Below are positions 12,401 to 24,543 of a stretch of 64,000 nucleotides of DNA, one piece after another. Every line of letters begins with the position of its first letter. Positions within the stretch are counted from its first letter, which is position 1. Under the pieces are notes generated by a model that was given only the letters and a program-made list of their open reading frames with translations, made no database searches and was not told the DNA's origin. The position numbers and the translations under genes are program-made. The DNA comes from Aquila chrysaetos chrysaetos (lineage: Eukaryota; Chordata; Aves; Accipitriformes; Accipitridae), in assembly GCF_900496995.4 (NCBI RefSeq), contig NC_044004.1, positions 55,210,224-55,274,223 on the forward strand, in the 5' to 3' direction.

Positions 12401-14227
12401 TTATTTGGATGCTACTCTACAGCACTGCCAGAATTTATACTTTGCTGGGTGTGCATCCTGGATAATTAGAGAGAGATTTGTTCTCGGCCCTACATTTATT
12501 ATTCTATTTTAGGAATTAAAAGGCTTATTCCTTCCTCCTTGCCTCATCAGTGGCTTTACGCAGCCTGTGGCCAGTTTCTATGGTAACTATAAGGACAGGT
12601 GGAAACGTACAGATGCCACATAGAACTGCACTTCCAGCAGCAGTCAGGAAGGGGTCAAGGCAAAAGGACTTCACGGATATATATTTCTCTAAGCTTTTAG
12701 AAGTTAGTTCAGCACTTCAGGGGTGAAGGGAAAAGGGAGGGTCAGAAGCTAAACACAAAGTGATTACAAGAAGAAAAAGGAGACAAAAAAAATTGAAAAC
12801 TCAGGCCACAAAACTGAAAAACTAATTGGCTTAGTAAGGCAGAAAGTTGTGTACTATATCTAGGAACAATATTTGCATCAGCGAAGCCTACTATTTGTTC
12901 TTTGCTTTACAAAGACACGTACATACTGACATAAGAGAAAGACTTGCACAACCGGGTTTTTGTTAAGTTCTTCCCCTCTGCTTAGTGCTGGATCAATTTT
13001 TATTTTTAAAAAAGCACTGGTTATTAAACACAGAGGCTTTTACTAAAATCCCACTGCTAATACCCTTTGGGATACTTGATAGCCTGCCAGCTGTATTGTG
13101 AGCTCAGAGGCAAGCAACGTAGGCATTTTAAACAGCAGGTGCTATAAGCTCCAGAGCAGCATTCCCTAACTTCCCCCCACCGTCCCCCCGGTATGCAAAC
13201 AGCACTGTAGGAGACTCTTTTTCCTGTGGATGGGCCCCCTCCACCTCATTTGTAAATGCTGGGCTTCTTATTCCCATTTGTGAATGTATAACACCATTTG
13301 GTAATTCAGCCCTTCAGTACAGGCAAAAGTTACATTAGAAATTATTTTTCAGGAAAAGTAACAAGAAAGAAACAGCAAGCCAGCACAACTTGCCAGTTCA
13401 CTGTGGATGAGGACTTGTGAGGCTCTAAAAGCTTTCGGCGTGTTCCAGCTAACAGCCACATGCACACCTAATGGCAAAAAAAAGTCTCTATTAGAGCTGG
13501 CAGGAAAAGTGGAAATAGTGTTGGGGTGAATCCAGTAGAACAGCAAAAGGCTGACATTGTTCCTCTGAGCTCCTAGGTGTTGCCCTGCCCACACTTACTT
13601 CCATCCTTCCCCTTCCCCTGGAAAATAAAGTATAAATTCTCCTTCCATCTTTCAGTTTAGCTCATGTCTCTCCCAGCCAAACCATACTTAATATTAACAA
13701 ATACAGAAATAAAACTGTAATACACTGTGGCTCTAACAGAACACTTGCCAAATATTATGCTTTGCTATTCCACTAATATATATACATAAAATACATATAA
13801 ATGTGTTATATACTCCTTTCCGCCTCTAGAAATGTAAATTCTTCAGGGAATAGGTTATTACGATACATTTATACAGTATCTAGCACCTTGATCTTAGCTA
13901 GACTGTATATATGCTGCTAAAATACCTGCTTTGTAAACAAGGATAAAGACACAGCAGTGACACAGAATTTAAGATCTCTAACCTACATGCCTGAAGGTTG
14001 CTGATGAAAAGGGAAAGCAGTTTTTCTCATTTTAAAACACACTGTTATACAGACAGTTTAAATGTAAAGTCTGAGGAATGACTGATTACTCCTATCAGCA
14101 CTTTCCAGAAGTAAAGATTGTTCCCCAAATGCTAAGCAACATTGCAGACTTCTATTGTTATGCTTGGAAAATTATATTATGTAAATATTTCCTTTGACAT
14201 GAGAACAAACATATACAAATATTTTCT

Positions 14228-14277
14228 GGTTGGGTTTTTTTTGTTTGGTTTTGGGGGGTTTTTTGTTTGTTTTTTTA
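14228..14277. repeat. T/G-rich low-complexity tract
   Basis: This is an irregular run made only of T and G apart from its edges, with T-runs of 6-8 and a G-run of 6. It is roughly complementary to the A/C-rich tract about 200 bases downstream (14474-14524). Confidence 0.85.
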
Positions 14278-14473
14278 CAAGATATGTATGTTTTTCAGGG
14301 TGCCTGACTTCATATGATAAAAGTTTTTCTGGATTCTTCTGATTTTTTATTCCAATCTTAAATTGTACCTACAGATATTGCATTTGTTTCACTTATTTAG
14401 TTTTCAGTAAAATGTATGGATTTCTACAGACATCTTTGCAAGCATATCTAAATTAGTTCTGCTTTGTTAAATG

Positions 14474-14524
14474 GAAAAAAAACCCAAAAAAAAACCCAAA
14501 AACACCACACACACACAACCACCA
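14474..14524. repeat. A/C-rich low-complexity tract
   Basis: A-runs of 8-9 are separated by CCC and followed by a short (AC)n stretch. The tract is imperfectly complementary to 14228-14277. Confidence 0.85.
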
Positions 14525-16017
14525 CTAAGAAAATATAAAGTCTTTTCAAATCCAAGCATAAAAAGAGAGTAATTTTAAACATTGGGTAAAAAGGAGGGGA
14601 TTCATTGCTCAGACATTCCAGGATTAATGTTATATGCATTCAAGCTCATGACTTCTTCTCTTTTTCTCTATTTCTTGTTTACTTTTTCTGATTTCTGGTT
14701 ACCTTCTGTGTCTAACTTACCATGGACAACCACAGCTGCAACTAGCCTGTCCCCAAGTCTGTTTTTTTCTTCTTCTTGAATTAAGTTTCACTTCCTCCCA
14801 CACATGCATTCATGGCACAGGATCCCAGGCAAAGACTTTTGAGTTTTTAGCTATCTTATTCAATAAGGTAATTTGATTGTTTCTTCCATTTAGCTTTTAG
14901 GAAGGATGAGAGTCTATGCATTATCTTGAATGAAGTCCACAACTGCTTCCTAGTGCCTGCTCCCACATAACGTGGTGTCCTCTCCTGCCTTGCAATTCTA
15001 GCCCTTAACTACTAAATCAGTTAGGGAAGTATGTACTGCCCAAAACCAAAAGGAAACCAAAAGGCTAGTGTAAAAACCATGCATATTGTATCACAATTCA
15101 TTAAATGTCACTACTTGCCTTAAAACCATAAAAGCCACCTGACTGGCATCCTATCGACTGTGTACAATTATTGTGTTAATGATCTCATACAGAGCTTGCA
15201 AGGGCAGTTTTAACTGCTGCATGATCTCAAGTGCCCAAAGGCTATTTCAACTTTGACCTTATACACAGTGAAGCAGGGAGCCCTCAGTCCCTACAACACC
15301 ATCCATCTTCCTACCCCATATGACTCCTTCCTTCTCCAAATCATCAGACTAGATCCAGGCTTCCAGCACCTCCTTATGCAACCTAACATTATCATCTCAT
15401 CAGAGAATTGAAAGCAGCCTTTAGCCTGCTCCCAAATAGAAACTGAATTCTAGACTAGGTGGTTTTCTAGGTTGGCATGTATTCAGCAGAGCAATCATGG
15501 AACAAGAGCTCGGAAGTCTGGCTTTGCCCAAGCTAATTTCTTGTCATGTGCCTAAGTGGCATGGTCCTCAGGGCTCTAAGCTGTATAAAAGTCTTTGCAC
15601 ATCAAGCGCAGTGCAGTGCAAACATATGCAGTCACCTTAGACTCAGCACTGCAACCAGGCTAATAAGCTTTTTTAAAAAACTGATTAATAGGGAAGTCTG
15701 ATATTCATGCACCTGAGTTGCCTGGTAAGAGACAAGAGGGAGACCTGGGCAAGGCTTCAAGCTTTTGACTCTTTGCCAACTCTGCAACATTCTTAGGTCT
15801 CTATGTTGCGACCATCAATACCTGAATTAGCCAAGTGTTTTCGTTCACAAGGTTATACTAGTTCTTTACTTCTCTCAGAAGTTGAGAGCAGACTGTGTAA
15901 GAGATTATATTCTGGCATGCTGTTGACCATCAAGCATGCCATCAAAAGAAGCAGTAGTTAACAGATTCACATCCTTTTAATTCTCTGTTGACTTGAGGAA
16001 AGTGCTAGAATGGCTGA

Positions 16018-17520
16018 TTTTTTTTTTTTTTTAAACCTACTTAGAAGTAATTATTTGTAATTCAGAACCCCAAGTGCAATAAAGAGTTTAGTCAACAGAA
16101 CAATTTAGCTACTGTTACAATATTTTGGATTCCTTCCGGCTAGATTTCCAACTCTTTTATAAATTACTCTACTAGCCCAGGTATTAAAGAACACTGACTG
16201 CCAGACTCTCTCAAGCAAGGCCACATCACATCAGTATTCATACAGACTAAGCACTCTCCTTTAGTATTCTCACTAGCAGTTGTTTTGTCTTCTGCTGGGG
16301 CTTTTCATCTTTAGCCTTAAATTCCAATGAACAAGAAACTGGCACACTACCAATCTACTCTAGAATGCCTCAAGGGCTTTTGGCTATGTAAGGAACAAAT
16401 ATCATCTCATACCTTTAGCAGTTCAGATGAAATTTCTTTTTTCTTTCTTTCTAGTGCTCAAGTGTCTCTTGGCCAACTGAGATGGATGGGTATTTCTAAG
16501 GTGCACATTACAGATTCGTTTAAACTGGATGATGATATTTCTTTTCCCGCAGGTAAATTCTGCGGCACCCTCAGAGGTGGGTCACTTAAGTTGTCTACTG
16601 AAATCCCTCTTTTTGTCCATTACAGTCAAATAATCATCACAAGGAGTTTTCTCTTCAAAGATAACATCATTTAAACTGAGGCAATCCAATTTCTTGCCTC
16701 TACCTTCTGCAGATTATGAATAGAGTGTAAAATAGGAGCAGGATGAAAAACATCCTTTCTTACCTAAGCCCTTTGGATGTTCAAAACATCTTACCCAGAA
16801 AGCTAGCTCCTACTGTGGCCTGAAATCTTTTCCTTTCTTTGTGAGCTAGTTATTTAGTTCCTTCACTACTTACAGCATCTTATCTCAGCATTTTCCAAGT
16901 TGGCCAGTAGTTTCCATGTCTCGTCTATTTCCTGGAAAACTTTCTGGGTCATGACAGCCAGGTCACTGAGCACCTCATCAATCTGTCTTGCTCTTACAGA
17001 CAGAGCTCTGTGATTTGGCTTCTACATTCACGGAGACACTTTTAACTGTATGGCTAACAGAGTTTTTATCTCCTCTGACAAAGCGTTGGAGGTCTCCCAG
17101 AAGGGACTGGGAGATTGATATCTTAATTCATTTTGCAAAATCTCTAGTTCTTATGTCTCATTTCTTGGACCTTTTAACGTCTTTTGGTTGCGTTTCAGTG
17201 CTCCCAGCATCTCTGTAACAGTTTGTTTGGGCTTACTGGGAATACCACCTTACAAATTTCCGTCCTGGAAACTCTCTCACTTTGACACCAGCACATCAAA
17301 ATTTAGCCTACATCTAATAGAGAAAAATGTAAGGTCTCTACGTAGGTTGAATGCTTTGGATAGCACTTTCAATTGTTTCACATATTATAGCCCCTAAAGC
17401 TTAATGAAGAACAGGGATGGGGTTAACAAGGTCCACTGTTGTCCAAGCGTTAAATGCCCGTCTTCTGTCTGTCATTAACATAGCACCCAAGCAGCCGGCT
17501 AGCTGTGGAGGGCATCAGCA
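16018..17520 (-). pseudogene. Decayed intronless coding copy (candidate processed pseudogene), parent unknown
   Basis: Reading the minus strand from about 17.5 kb downward gives successive protein-like stretches. They are in shifting frames, separated by stops and small frameshifts, with no intron-sized gaps. Examples in order are LLGDLQRFVRGDKNSVSHTV (about 16.99-17.12 kb), ARQIDEVLSDLAVMTQKVF (about 16.87-17.0 kb), LNDVIFEEKTPCDDYLTVMD (about 16.60-16.70 kb) and SDPPLRVPQNLPAGKEIS (about 16.47-16.60 kb). The stretches are rich in E, K, S and D, like a long coiled-coil or low-complexity cellular protein. Past 16.2 kb the sequence turns into UTR-like DNA and ends in a 15-base oligo(A) tract (plus-strand T-run 16018-16032). 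Decay plus lack of introns plus a terminal A-tract points to an old reverse-transcribed mRNA. I could not identify the parent. The 5' limit is uncertain and may reach about 17.75 kb. Confidence 0.5.
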
Positions 17521-17755
17521 GGCCAAGCTAATAGCCCAAAGTTACTATGATACATCCACACCTTCTTTACCTGCCAATGCCCTCTTTTCTGGCAGCTGAG
17601 GAGTGTAGGAGTCATTACATGAGCTCTGCCTCATGCCTATGCTGTGATGCCACTGTTAAGGCACATGTAGGGCTGCTTTGTGCTTCTTGTCTGGCACAAA
17701 GCAGTGGCTGCTCATCTGCAGAGCAGCGTTTCTTGTTTGTGTTGGATAAATCTTA

Positions 17756-17862
17756 AAAACAAAAAAAAACCCAAACAACAACAACAAAAAACAAAAATGA
17801 AAAAAAAAACCCACCAAACAACAACAAAAAACCACACACACACACCACAACCACACAACACT
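17756..17862. repeat. A/C-rich low-complexity tract
   Basis: This is a mixture of A-runs, CAACAACAA-type triplets and a short (CA)n stretch. It lies just beyond the 5' side of the decayed coding copy. The long open frames over it are composition artefacts (poly-K/Q/T on one strand, poly-F/V/C on the other). Confidence 0.9.
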
Positions 17863-19068
17863 GAACTGACAGCATGCCCAGATAGGAATGAAAATCGCAC
17901 CAGTCCAAAGACTAGCTCTTGTCCAGATGAGTCTGGATCAGTGCCACAAAATGTTATTAAATGTTGGAAGAGACTAATTAAAGTCCAGTTGCTCATTAGT
18001 CCTATAATACTACAAACTCCAAACCACTCAAAAACTGAGGATCTCGCCTTTCTGATGTTGATAAATAGTTGCTTCTAGAATTAGCATGGATTGAATGACC
18101 ACAGTTTCAAATAAACTGGTGTGTTTGCTAATTGGCATCTATATCCAACAGTGCAGATAGATACGATTTAGGTATTATCAAATGGGCAAATGAAGCTTTA
18201 AACTGGCTTAAAGTTTAGGGACTGATTGAAAATTGAAGAAAGCAATAAACTTCCACCTTTTGTAACGCAGTTCGTCATGCTCAGAAGCACATCCATCTCC
18301 ATCTTAAAACTAGTCAGGTACTTCAGCTGTTCAGAAGGCTGTCCCAGAATCTTATTTTTCTTTTAATTAAATAGCTTCTTCTGTCCTACCTAAATTAAAT
18401 AATGAACAGACTATGCTCCTATGTCCATATGCCATCCCTGGTTTAATTCTATTTTTCTTCCTCTCTGATTTTTATCTCACCTCAGTATACTCACAGAGAA
18501 CAAACATGGTCTTTCAGCCTGCGTTTTCAGGCCACACAGCAGCTCATGCTCCACTTTTAAGATATGTACTCCTTTTTCCTGTAAGGCAAATTTGAATGTG
18601 CCTTTCCTGAACATGGGTAATCATAACTATATAGAGATCCCAGGTAAGATCTAACCCATAAAAGACACCCTGCAGCTTGAAATTTCATGTTGGAAACAGA
18701 TCAAAAGACCTACGAGATGCTAAAGAGGAGGCATTATTAAGGCTGAGTATATTTGACAATCTAACAGGAGGTGAAGACCTGGATTAACGCACATGTCCCT
18801 CTTACTTGAAGTCTTCTAAACCCCATGCTATGTATTGCAAAAGAAAAAAGCAGATCCTTGATTACAGGCTAGATTGAAAGAAGTGCAAAACCAAGCCCAT
18901 ATTTATTCCCTTGTTTCACTAAAATAGCAATACTGAAAAGACTAAAGTAGTTGTTCTTTGCCACTTTCTACTCATTTAGCCCTTTGTTGCTAATGGATCG
19001 GGTTAATGCAAGTAGGCTCAGAAGAATTTCATGCTGCATTTTGAAATAATTTTTTTTCCTTTTTTTTT

Positions 19069-19084
19069 GTGTGTGTGTGTGTGT
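19069..19084. repeat. (GT)n microsatellite
   Basis: Eight GT units follow directly after a T-rich stretch. Confidence 0.95.
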
Positions 19085-22000
19085 GATGTTTATTTACACT
19101 TGTTTTTCATTTCTGGCTCATCCACACAGATTTTGTGCTGCTTTAAGTAAGGACCAACTGCAGCTAAAGAGATAGAATCCTCCTGTGTATGTGGTTTTGT
19201 ACTTATGCCAGGGCAACATCCAGTTCTAATGCCCTTAATCAAAATTAATATTGGCAGAAAACTTACACTGAACTAGTAAATAATAAACCGTACTTAGTAC
19301 TGACACAACTGAAGTGTTACACAATTCTTTAACTTGCAACCATTGTTCATACCAAGCCAAATACTCAATCTCAGCAATTACCTTCCAAGTATTCTGAAAA
19401 TTACCTTTGTTATCACTAGTACCAGAGTGCTTGGTATCTTTTAGATCATTTTCCTTCTTAGTCCTAGCTGTAGTATTCAAAGCATTTCCTCAGTGCTGTC
19501 TGAGGGCTGCAATTACACCCTGCCTGTGCCTAAAACCTCATGCCCAGTCCATTTAATTTCTCTGACAATCTCCCATGAGGCTTAAGTCTATTTCCCTCAC
19601 TGAGCTCATTAGTATCTATTCCTGCTCCAGCAGGTAGATCTCAGACTTCCAGGGTCTTTTACTTGAAAGACTGTTTTATTGGCAACTGTATACAAAGAAA
19701 AGGATTATTATGAATAAAAGATTAAAGCAGATCAGTGGCTATCGACTATTAAATAAAAGTAACAACAACTATGCCAGCAAAATTTTGTAGTGCAGATCTG
19801 ACCTAAATGACTACTTGGACCAAATTCCAGAAAGAAAAGTGGGTTTACATACTAAGATGCAGTTGGTATAGTTAAACAATACCAATTTTACTGACACACT
19901 GATGTCTGCATGAAGGTGATTTCTACTTATAGCTATACATGTTTAAAGCATATCTTCCCCATAAAATTTCTTCCACACTAGGGATTTTATCAGTATACCA
20001 TTTTTATATTAAAAAAAAAAAAAAAAAGACAAAATAATATCTTTATTTACTAGACCAGAGTAACTACTCATAGCACCACACAATGTTAGGATCTGCTCTT
20101 TAAAGGTTTGGGTAAGATATAATTTAAATGAAGCACCTAGAAGGACCAGGACAAACCCCCTTTCCCTCAGCTACAGAACACTTTATATTTTCCAAGATTT
20201 AATCATGCTTTGATAGTTATTGTGTCTCTGCCCAGAAAAATAACAAAATTTCTTCCAAGAGATACATTTGCATCTCAATATATGTCCTTGATAATACTTA
20301 AGCCTTTACTGAGTTTTCATAAATGAGATGAAATTCTGTCTATGTCTGAAAAGCATGGCATACTCTTGCATTTAAGAGTTTATTAGGGAGTATAATATAT
20401 ACAGCTCTGTCTCTGAATTGTAAAGCATTACAGAAAAATCTCACAGAGGAAGGGAAATTCAGATGCTGATTATGGGAATGGTACTAATTTGTATAGGAAG
20501 AGGAATGACTCATCTTTTGTGAAAAATTATCTGAATACACTCAGCCAATACCAGCTTCATATCTGTCAGGCTTAGAGTATTTCTGGGAACCTAAAGAGCC
20601 TGACATTCCTGTCAGCTCCAACAACGTGTACCCTTAATTAAGATATGCATACATACATTGATGAAACATTATTCCTGTCAACTCATCTGAGGGCTCGTCT
20701 GCAGAGGGAAGCTATTCTGGAACACACAAGGGTGTGAATGTAACCTGTCCACACCAGGAGCTTGCATTGAACTGGTATTCTGTGGTAGTTGTTTTATCCT
20801 ATTTCCCCTTTAGCCAAGGACAAATATGAAAACAATTGGTATTTTGCTGGTTTTTGTGAACTTGTAGTCATATTTCATGTCTCATTTATATTCAACTCTC
20901 AATTTTAATAAGATACTTTATGTGGTACATTGGGAAAGAAAATTGAACTTATATAAAAAGCAAAGACAAAATTATATGTTCCAGTTAATTAAAAGACTCA
21001 ATAGATTTAGAACACTAATAGAAGTGAGAACACAGACACATTTAATTGCAAACACATATTACCTGTGGTATTAACTTAAAAAGAAGCTTGCAGAAGTACA
21101 TAAATAGGTAAATCAGTTGTTGAAATCAAAGACTGGGAAGTTTTACTAAGTATTACATACAAAAAGTTTGCTGATTACGTAGGAGAGCTCACAAGCTGCA
21201 AATATTTGAAAGGAGGTCATCCTTGAGACAGCTTATAGACTAGCCTCCTATACATCTTCTACAACCGTTTACTTTAGATACTTTAAAAAATACATAATTT
21301 GCAGAAGAAAAGTCTTGTGTTTGTTTCCTGGAATATTTCTTACTCGTTAAATGGAGAAATGGAACATGAAAGATGATAATTTGATAACCCGAACCTATAG
21401 GTCTGGATTTTTCTTCTCCAAAGAGAATTAAATGGAAATAGTGTATTGCATACATCCCTTCCAGTCTGGATACTTCTACCTATGGTTCACATTCACTCTA
21501 AAATAGAAGCAGACAGCATAAAATGCCTGGAACGCAGTCTGTCTGTTCTTTTTTCTTTGTGATTATTTTCTTGCACTGTCTGTGATGTGATGCAAATGAC
21601 AGTCTCAGTTTCAATCTGGAATTTCACTTTGGAAAGCCCAAGCGTGTCAAGTTAATTCTATTATACAGAACGTCTGCTGAACAGTTAGCAGAACTATGCT
21701 AGCCACTCAAAAATAACATCTTTGATGTGTGCCTTAGCATGGCAACCAGGCAGTAGTCACCCCTTGCAAGGTTATTATGTTTTAGACTACCAAGAGCACT
21801 AGAACTGACCACATATATAAAATAGACATTACTTTGATGAGTTATAGAAGGTAAAATTTAGAATGATAAACTCATGCCATTCCTGTTATCTTAATACTTT
21901 AGCTCTACACTATGTAGTAAAATAGCACAAGTTCCCTACATGTTTCAGGGGTTAAGAATCATTTCTTTTCCTCAGGCTTGTTTGTCACTGTTTTGTTCAT

Positions 22001-24523
22001 GACATTTTTTCTGATAGCTAACATGCCTTACAGAAATTTAAAACTCCATGGTGAAAAATGGTCACGTTTCTTACTAAACAGTTTATACAGATGAAACTAC
22101 CATAATTCAACATCTGCACTGAAGAATAGGAAGTGAGATTAATTATGATTTTTCAATAAAAAACTTACAAGTTCAAAGGCATAGTAATCACAAATAACAA
22201 GACAGCGATTGTACCATAATGCATGTACCCACATGCGCCATTATAAGGGCCCTGTCACTTAGCAATTACAAGTTTCAATCTCCAGTAATGAATTTAAAGC
22301 ACTGCTACATGAAATCCAACAGCAAATCTACGTGTCCACTCCTCCCTGAGCACATTGGTTAAACCACTTAGGACCATATAGACCAGCTGTACCAGAAGAT
22401 TTTTTATTTTATTTTAAAAACAGAAGTAAACTTATTTCTTTTACATGGTTTAAATCAGGAGCTGAGAAAGGGGGGGAAAAAAAAAAAAAAAGCAAAGCAG
22501 GAACTGATGTCTCTGAACAGCATGGAAGCTAAGTAAATTACCACCTTTTCCTCGTAATCTCAAGATAACACTCCCCACCTTCACAGTACAGACAAGTTCC
22601 TTTCAAATAGGACTAAAAGGAGATACGCAACCTCTGGTTGCAGGGCTTGGCAACTGCAAGTAAAATATTACAGGGGAGGACTCTACAGTGGGGCAGGACA
22701 AAAAAGATGGCTGGAAACATAGGAGTGTTAATAAGGTTGATAGGAGAAACAGTTTATAGTTAAATGTCTTTATAATTTCAGTATAAAATGCCAAATTTAA
22801 TGTATACAGTTTTAGTTTCCTCCTCTAAGATTCTAAAAATCAACAAGCAATTGTAACATGCCATAAATGCTAACAAAAATATTTTAATAGAGGATATTAT
22901 TTTTGAAGATCAGTCACACAGCTTTTGTACACTTAAGGTTAGATTCTTGCATCCAGGCTTTTCAAAGGATAAGAAAAAAAAAATTATTTTCTTCTTGTGC
23001 AAAAACACCCCATAAAGTATAGCCTCTGTGTAAATAAAAGGTAACTTCACCAAGTTTATAATATAAACCAGCATGAAAGCAAATGTAAAAAAGCAAGCTC
23101 AATTTTATTCTTAAGCACATCATATCTATTACAATTATCTCCTTTGATTTAATTGGAATTGTTTCATTTTCACTGAAATAAGAACACTGAAGATCATGGC
23201 TAATTATCTTTTGATTTTCTGTATTTTTATGGTGATGTCTTATAAACCCAAAATCAATGTCTGCAAACCTGAAAAAGACTAGAAGTGTTCATTCTCCTTC
23301 CAGGCAAGATAATCCCGAGTCAGTAGAAATGCATGGAAAGTTACAGTAGGTTATAATGACTCTGTGAAGGGGTTACTTGAGCTCATTTCTAATATAGAAA
23401 ATGATCATTTTTTCACATCACTGGCCAATTAAATGAGTTCAAACAAACCTCTCACATCCTGGGGCAATGCAAATTTGCAAGAAAAAAAAAAAATAGCAGT
23501 CAGTCTTAGAAATCCAAAGTAAGAGATCAAAGGAAAACATATAACAATACCACAATGCAAATCAGGTTTTGCCTGGAAAATAAAAAGCTCTGCAAAAATG
23601 TCCACAACAGCAGAATTCCTAGAGCTCAGAGTTTTATAAAGCCAGTTAGCAGGGTTTGACTCATCTTCTTCGGTAACAGAAGCCTGACCCTTAGGAAGAT
23701 ATTGCTGCAGTTGGAGAGGTAGTCCCTGCTCCACAAAGTTCAAAGCTTTGGAAATGTTTAATTTCTGCTAAATATTGTATCTGAAATGGTTTTGTTAATT
23801 TTGAAGTGATTATATCCTACCTGCCCTGCACAACACACAGTTTCCATTAAAACAAGAAGCCTAAGGAGCAGTAGAATTTTTCAATCTGAGAATAAAGACC
23901 TCGGTCCAAAAGCTTACAAGGAACCATAGTGCAGTATCCACTTATTTTAGGCTCTCTCTCCAACAAGTAGGTATCATCCATCTTAATAATGCTTCTAATT
24001 TAGTAGAGTAAGGTATCAGGGGAAAGTGGATCAAATATTGCAGTGAAACTCTGAGGCAGAAATTACAGTTGTTGAAGGCTCCGATTATTTATGTTTGTTC
24101 CCTCCTGTAAAATTACCCATGGACTTCCAATTTATCAGGGTAATATGCTATCACTATGCCATTCACTAGTTATTGTTTGCTCTCCCTTCCAGATATTTTA
24201 TGTAGATAAGCCATTTGTAATGCTGAACTTTGACAGCATTGGATCCCACAGGCATCTGCGTATATGCCCATATGGGATCTAGAAGGCTCAACTTAGACTT
24301 TGGTGTGCATTGATGTTGTCAGAACGCACAGCTGCTTCGATTAAGCCACAGGTCTCATTGTTAGTCCAAGGGGAGAGGCAGAGGTTGCCTGGAGTTAGAC
24401 AAGTGCAAAGAGAAAAAGGAGGCTTCCAAAGAGGCTTCCCTACAAAATACAGGGCCCTACAGAATCTCTCTGGAGAAGGTGAAGTAGGAAAAACACAATA
24501 TATAGGGGACAGTACAAGGAGGC

Positions 24524-24543
24524 GGGGGGGGGGGGGGGGGGGG
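24524..24543. repeat. Homopolymer of 20 G
   Basis: An uninterrupted run of 20 G lies in otherwise A/G-rich sequence. The 81-codon open frame across it, ending in poly-glycine, is an artefact of the run. Confidence 0.95.

Larger units (their letters stand above)
6430..16010. other. AT-rich non-coding DNA with simple tracts
   Basis: No exon, RNA gene or repeat family was recognised. Open frames such as 7102-7506 and 8254-8586 have no recognisable domains and unremarkable composition. Simple tracts include an 18-base A-run at about 8585-8602, a T/G-rich tract at 14228-14277 and an A/C-rich tract at 14474-14524. Confidence 0.55.
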
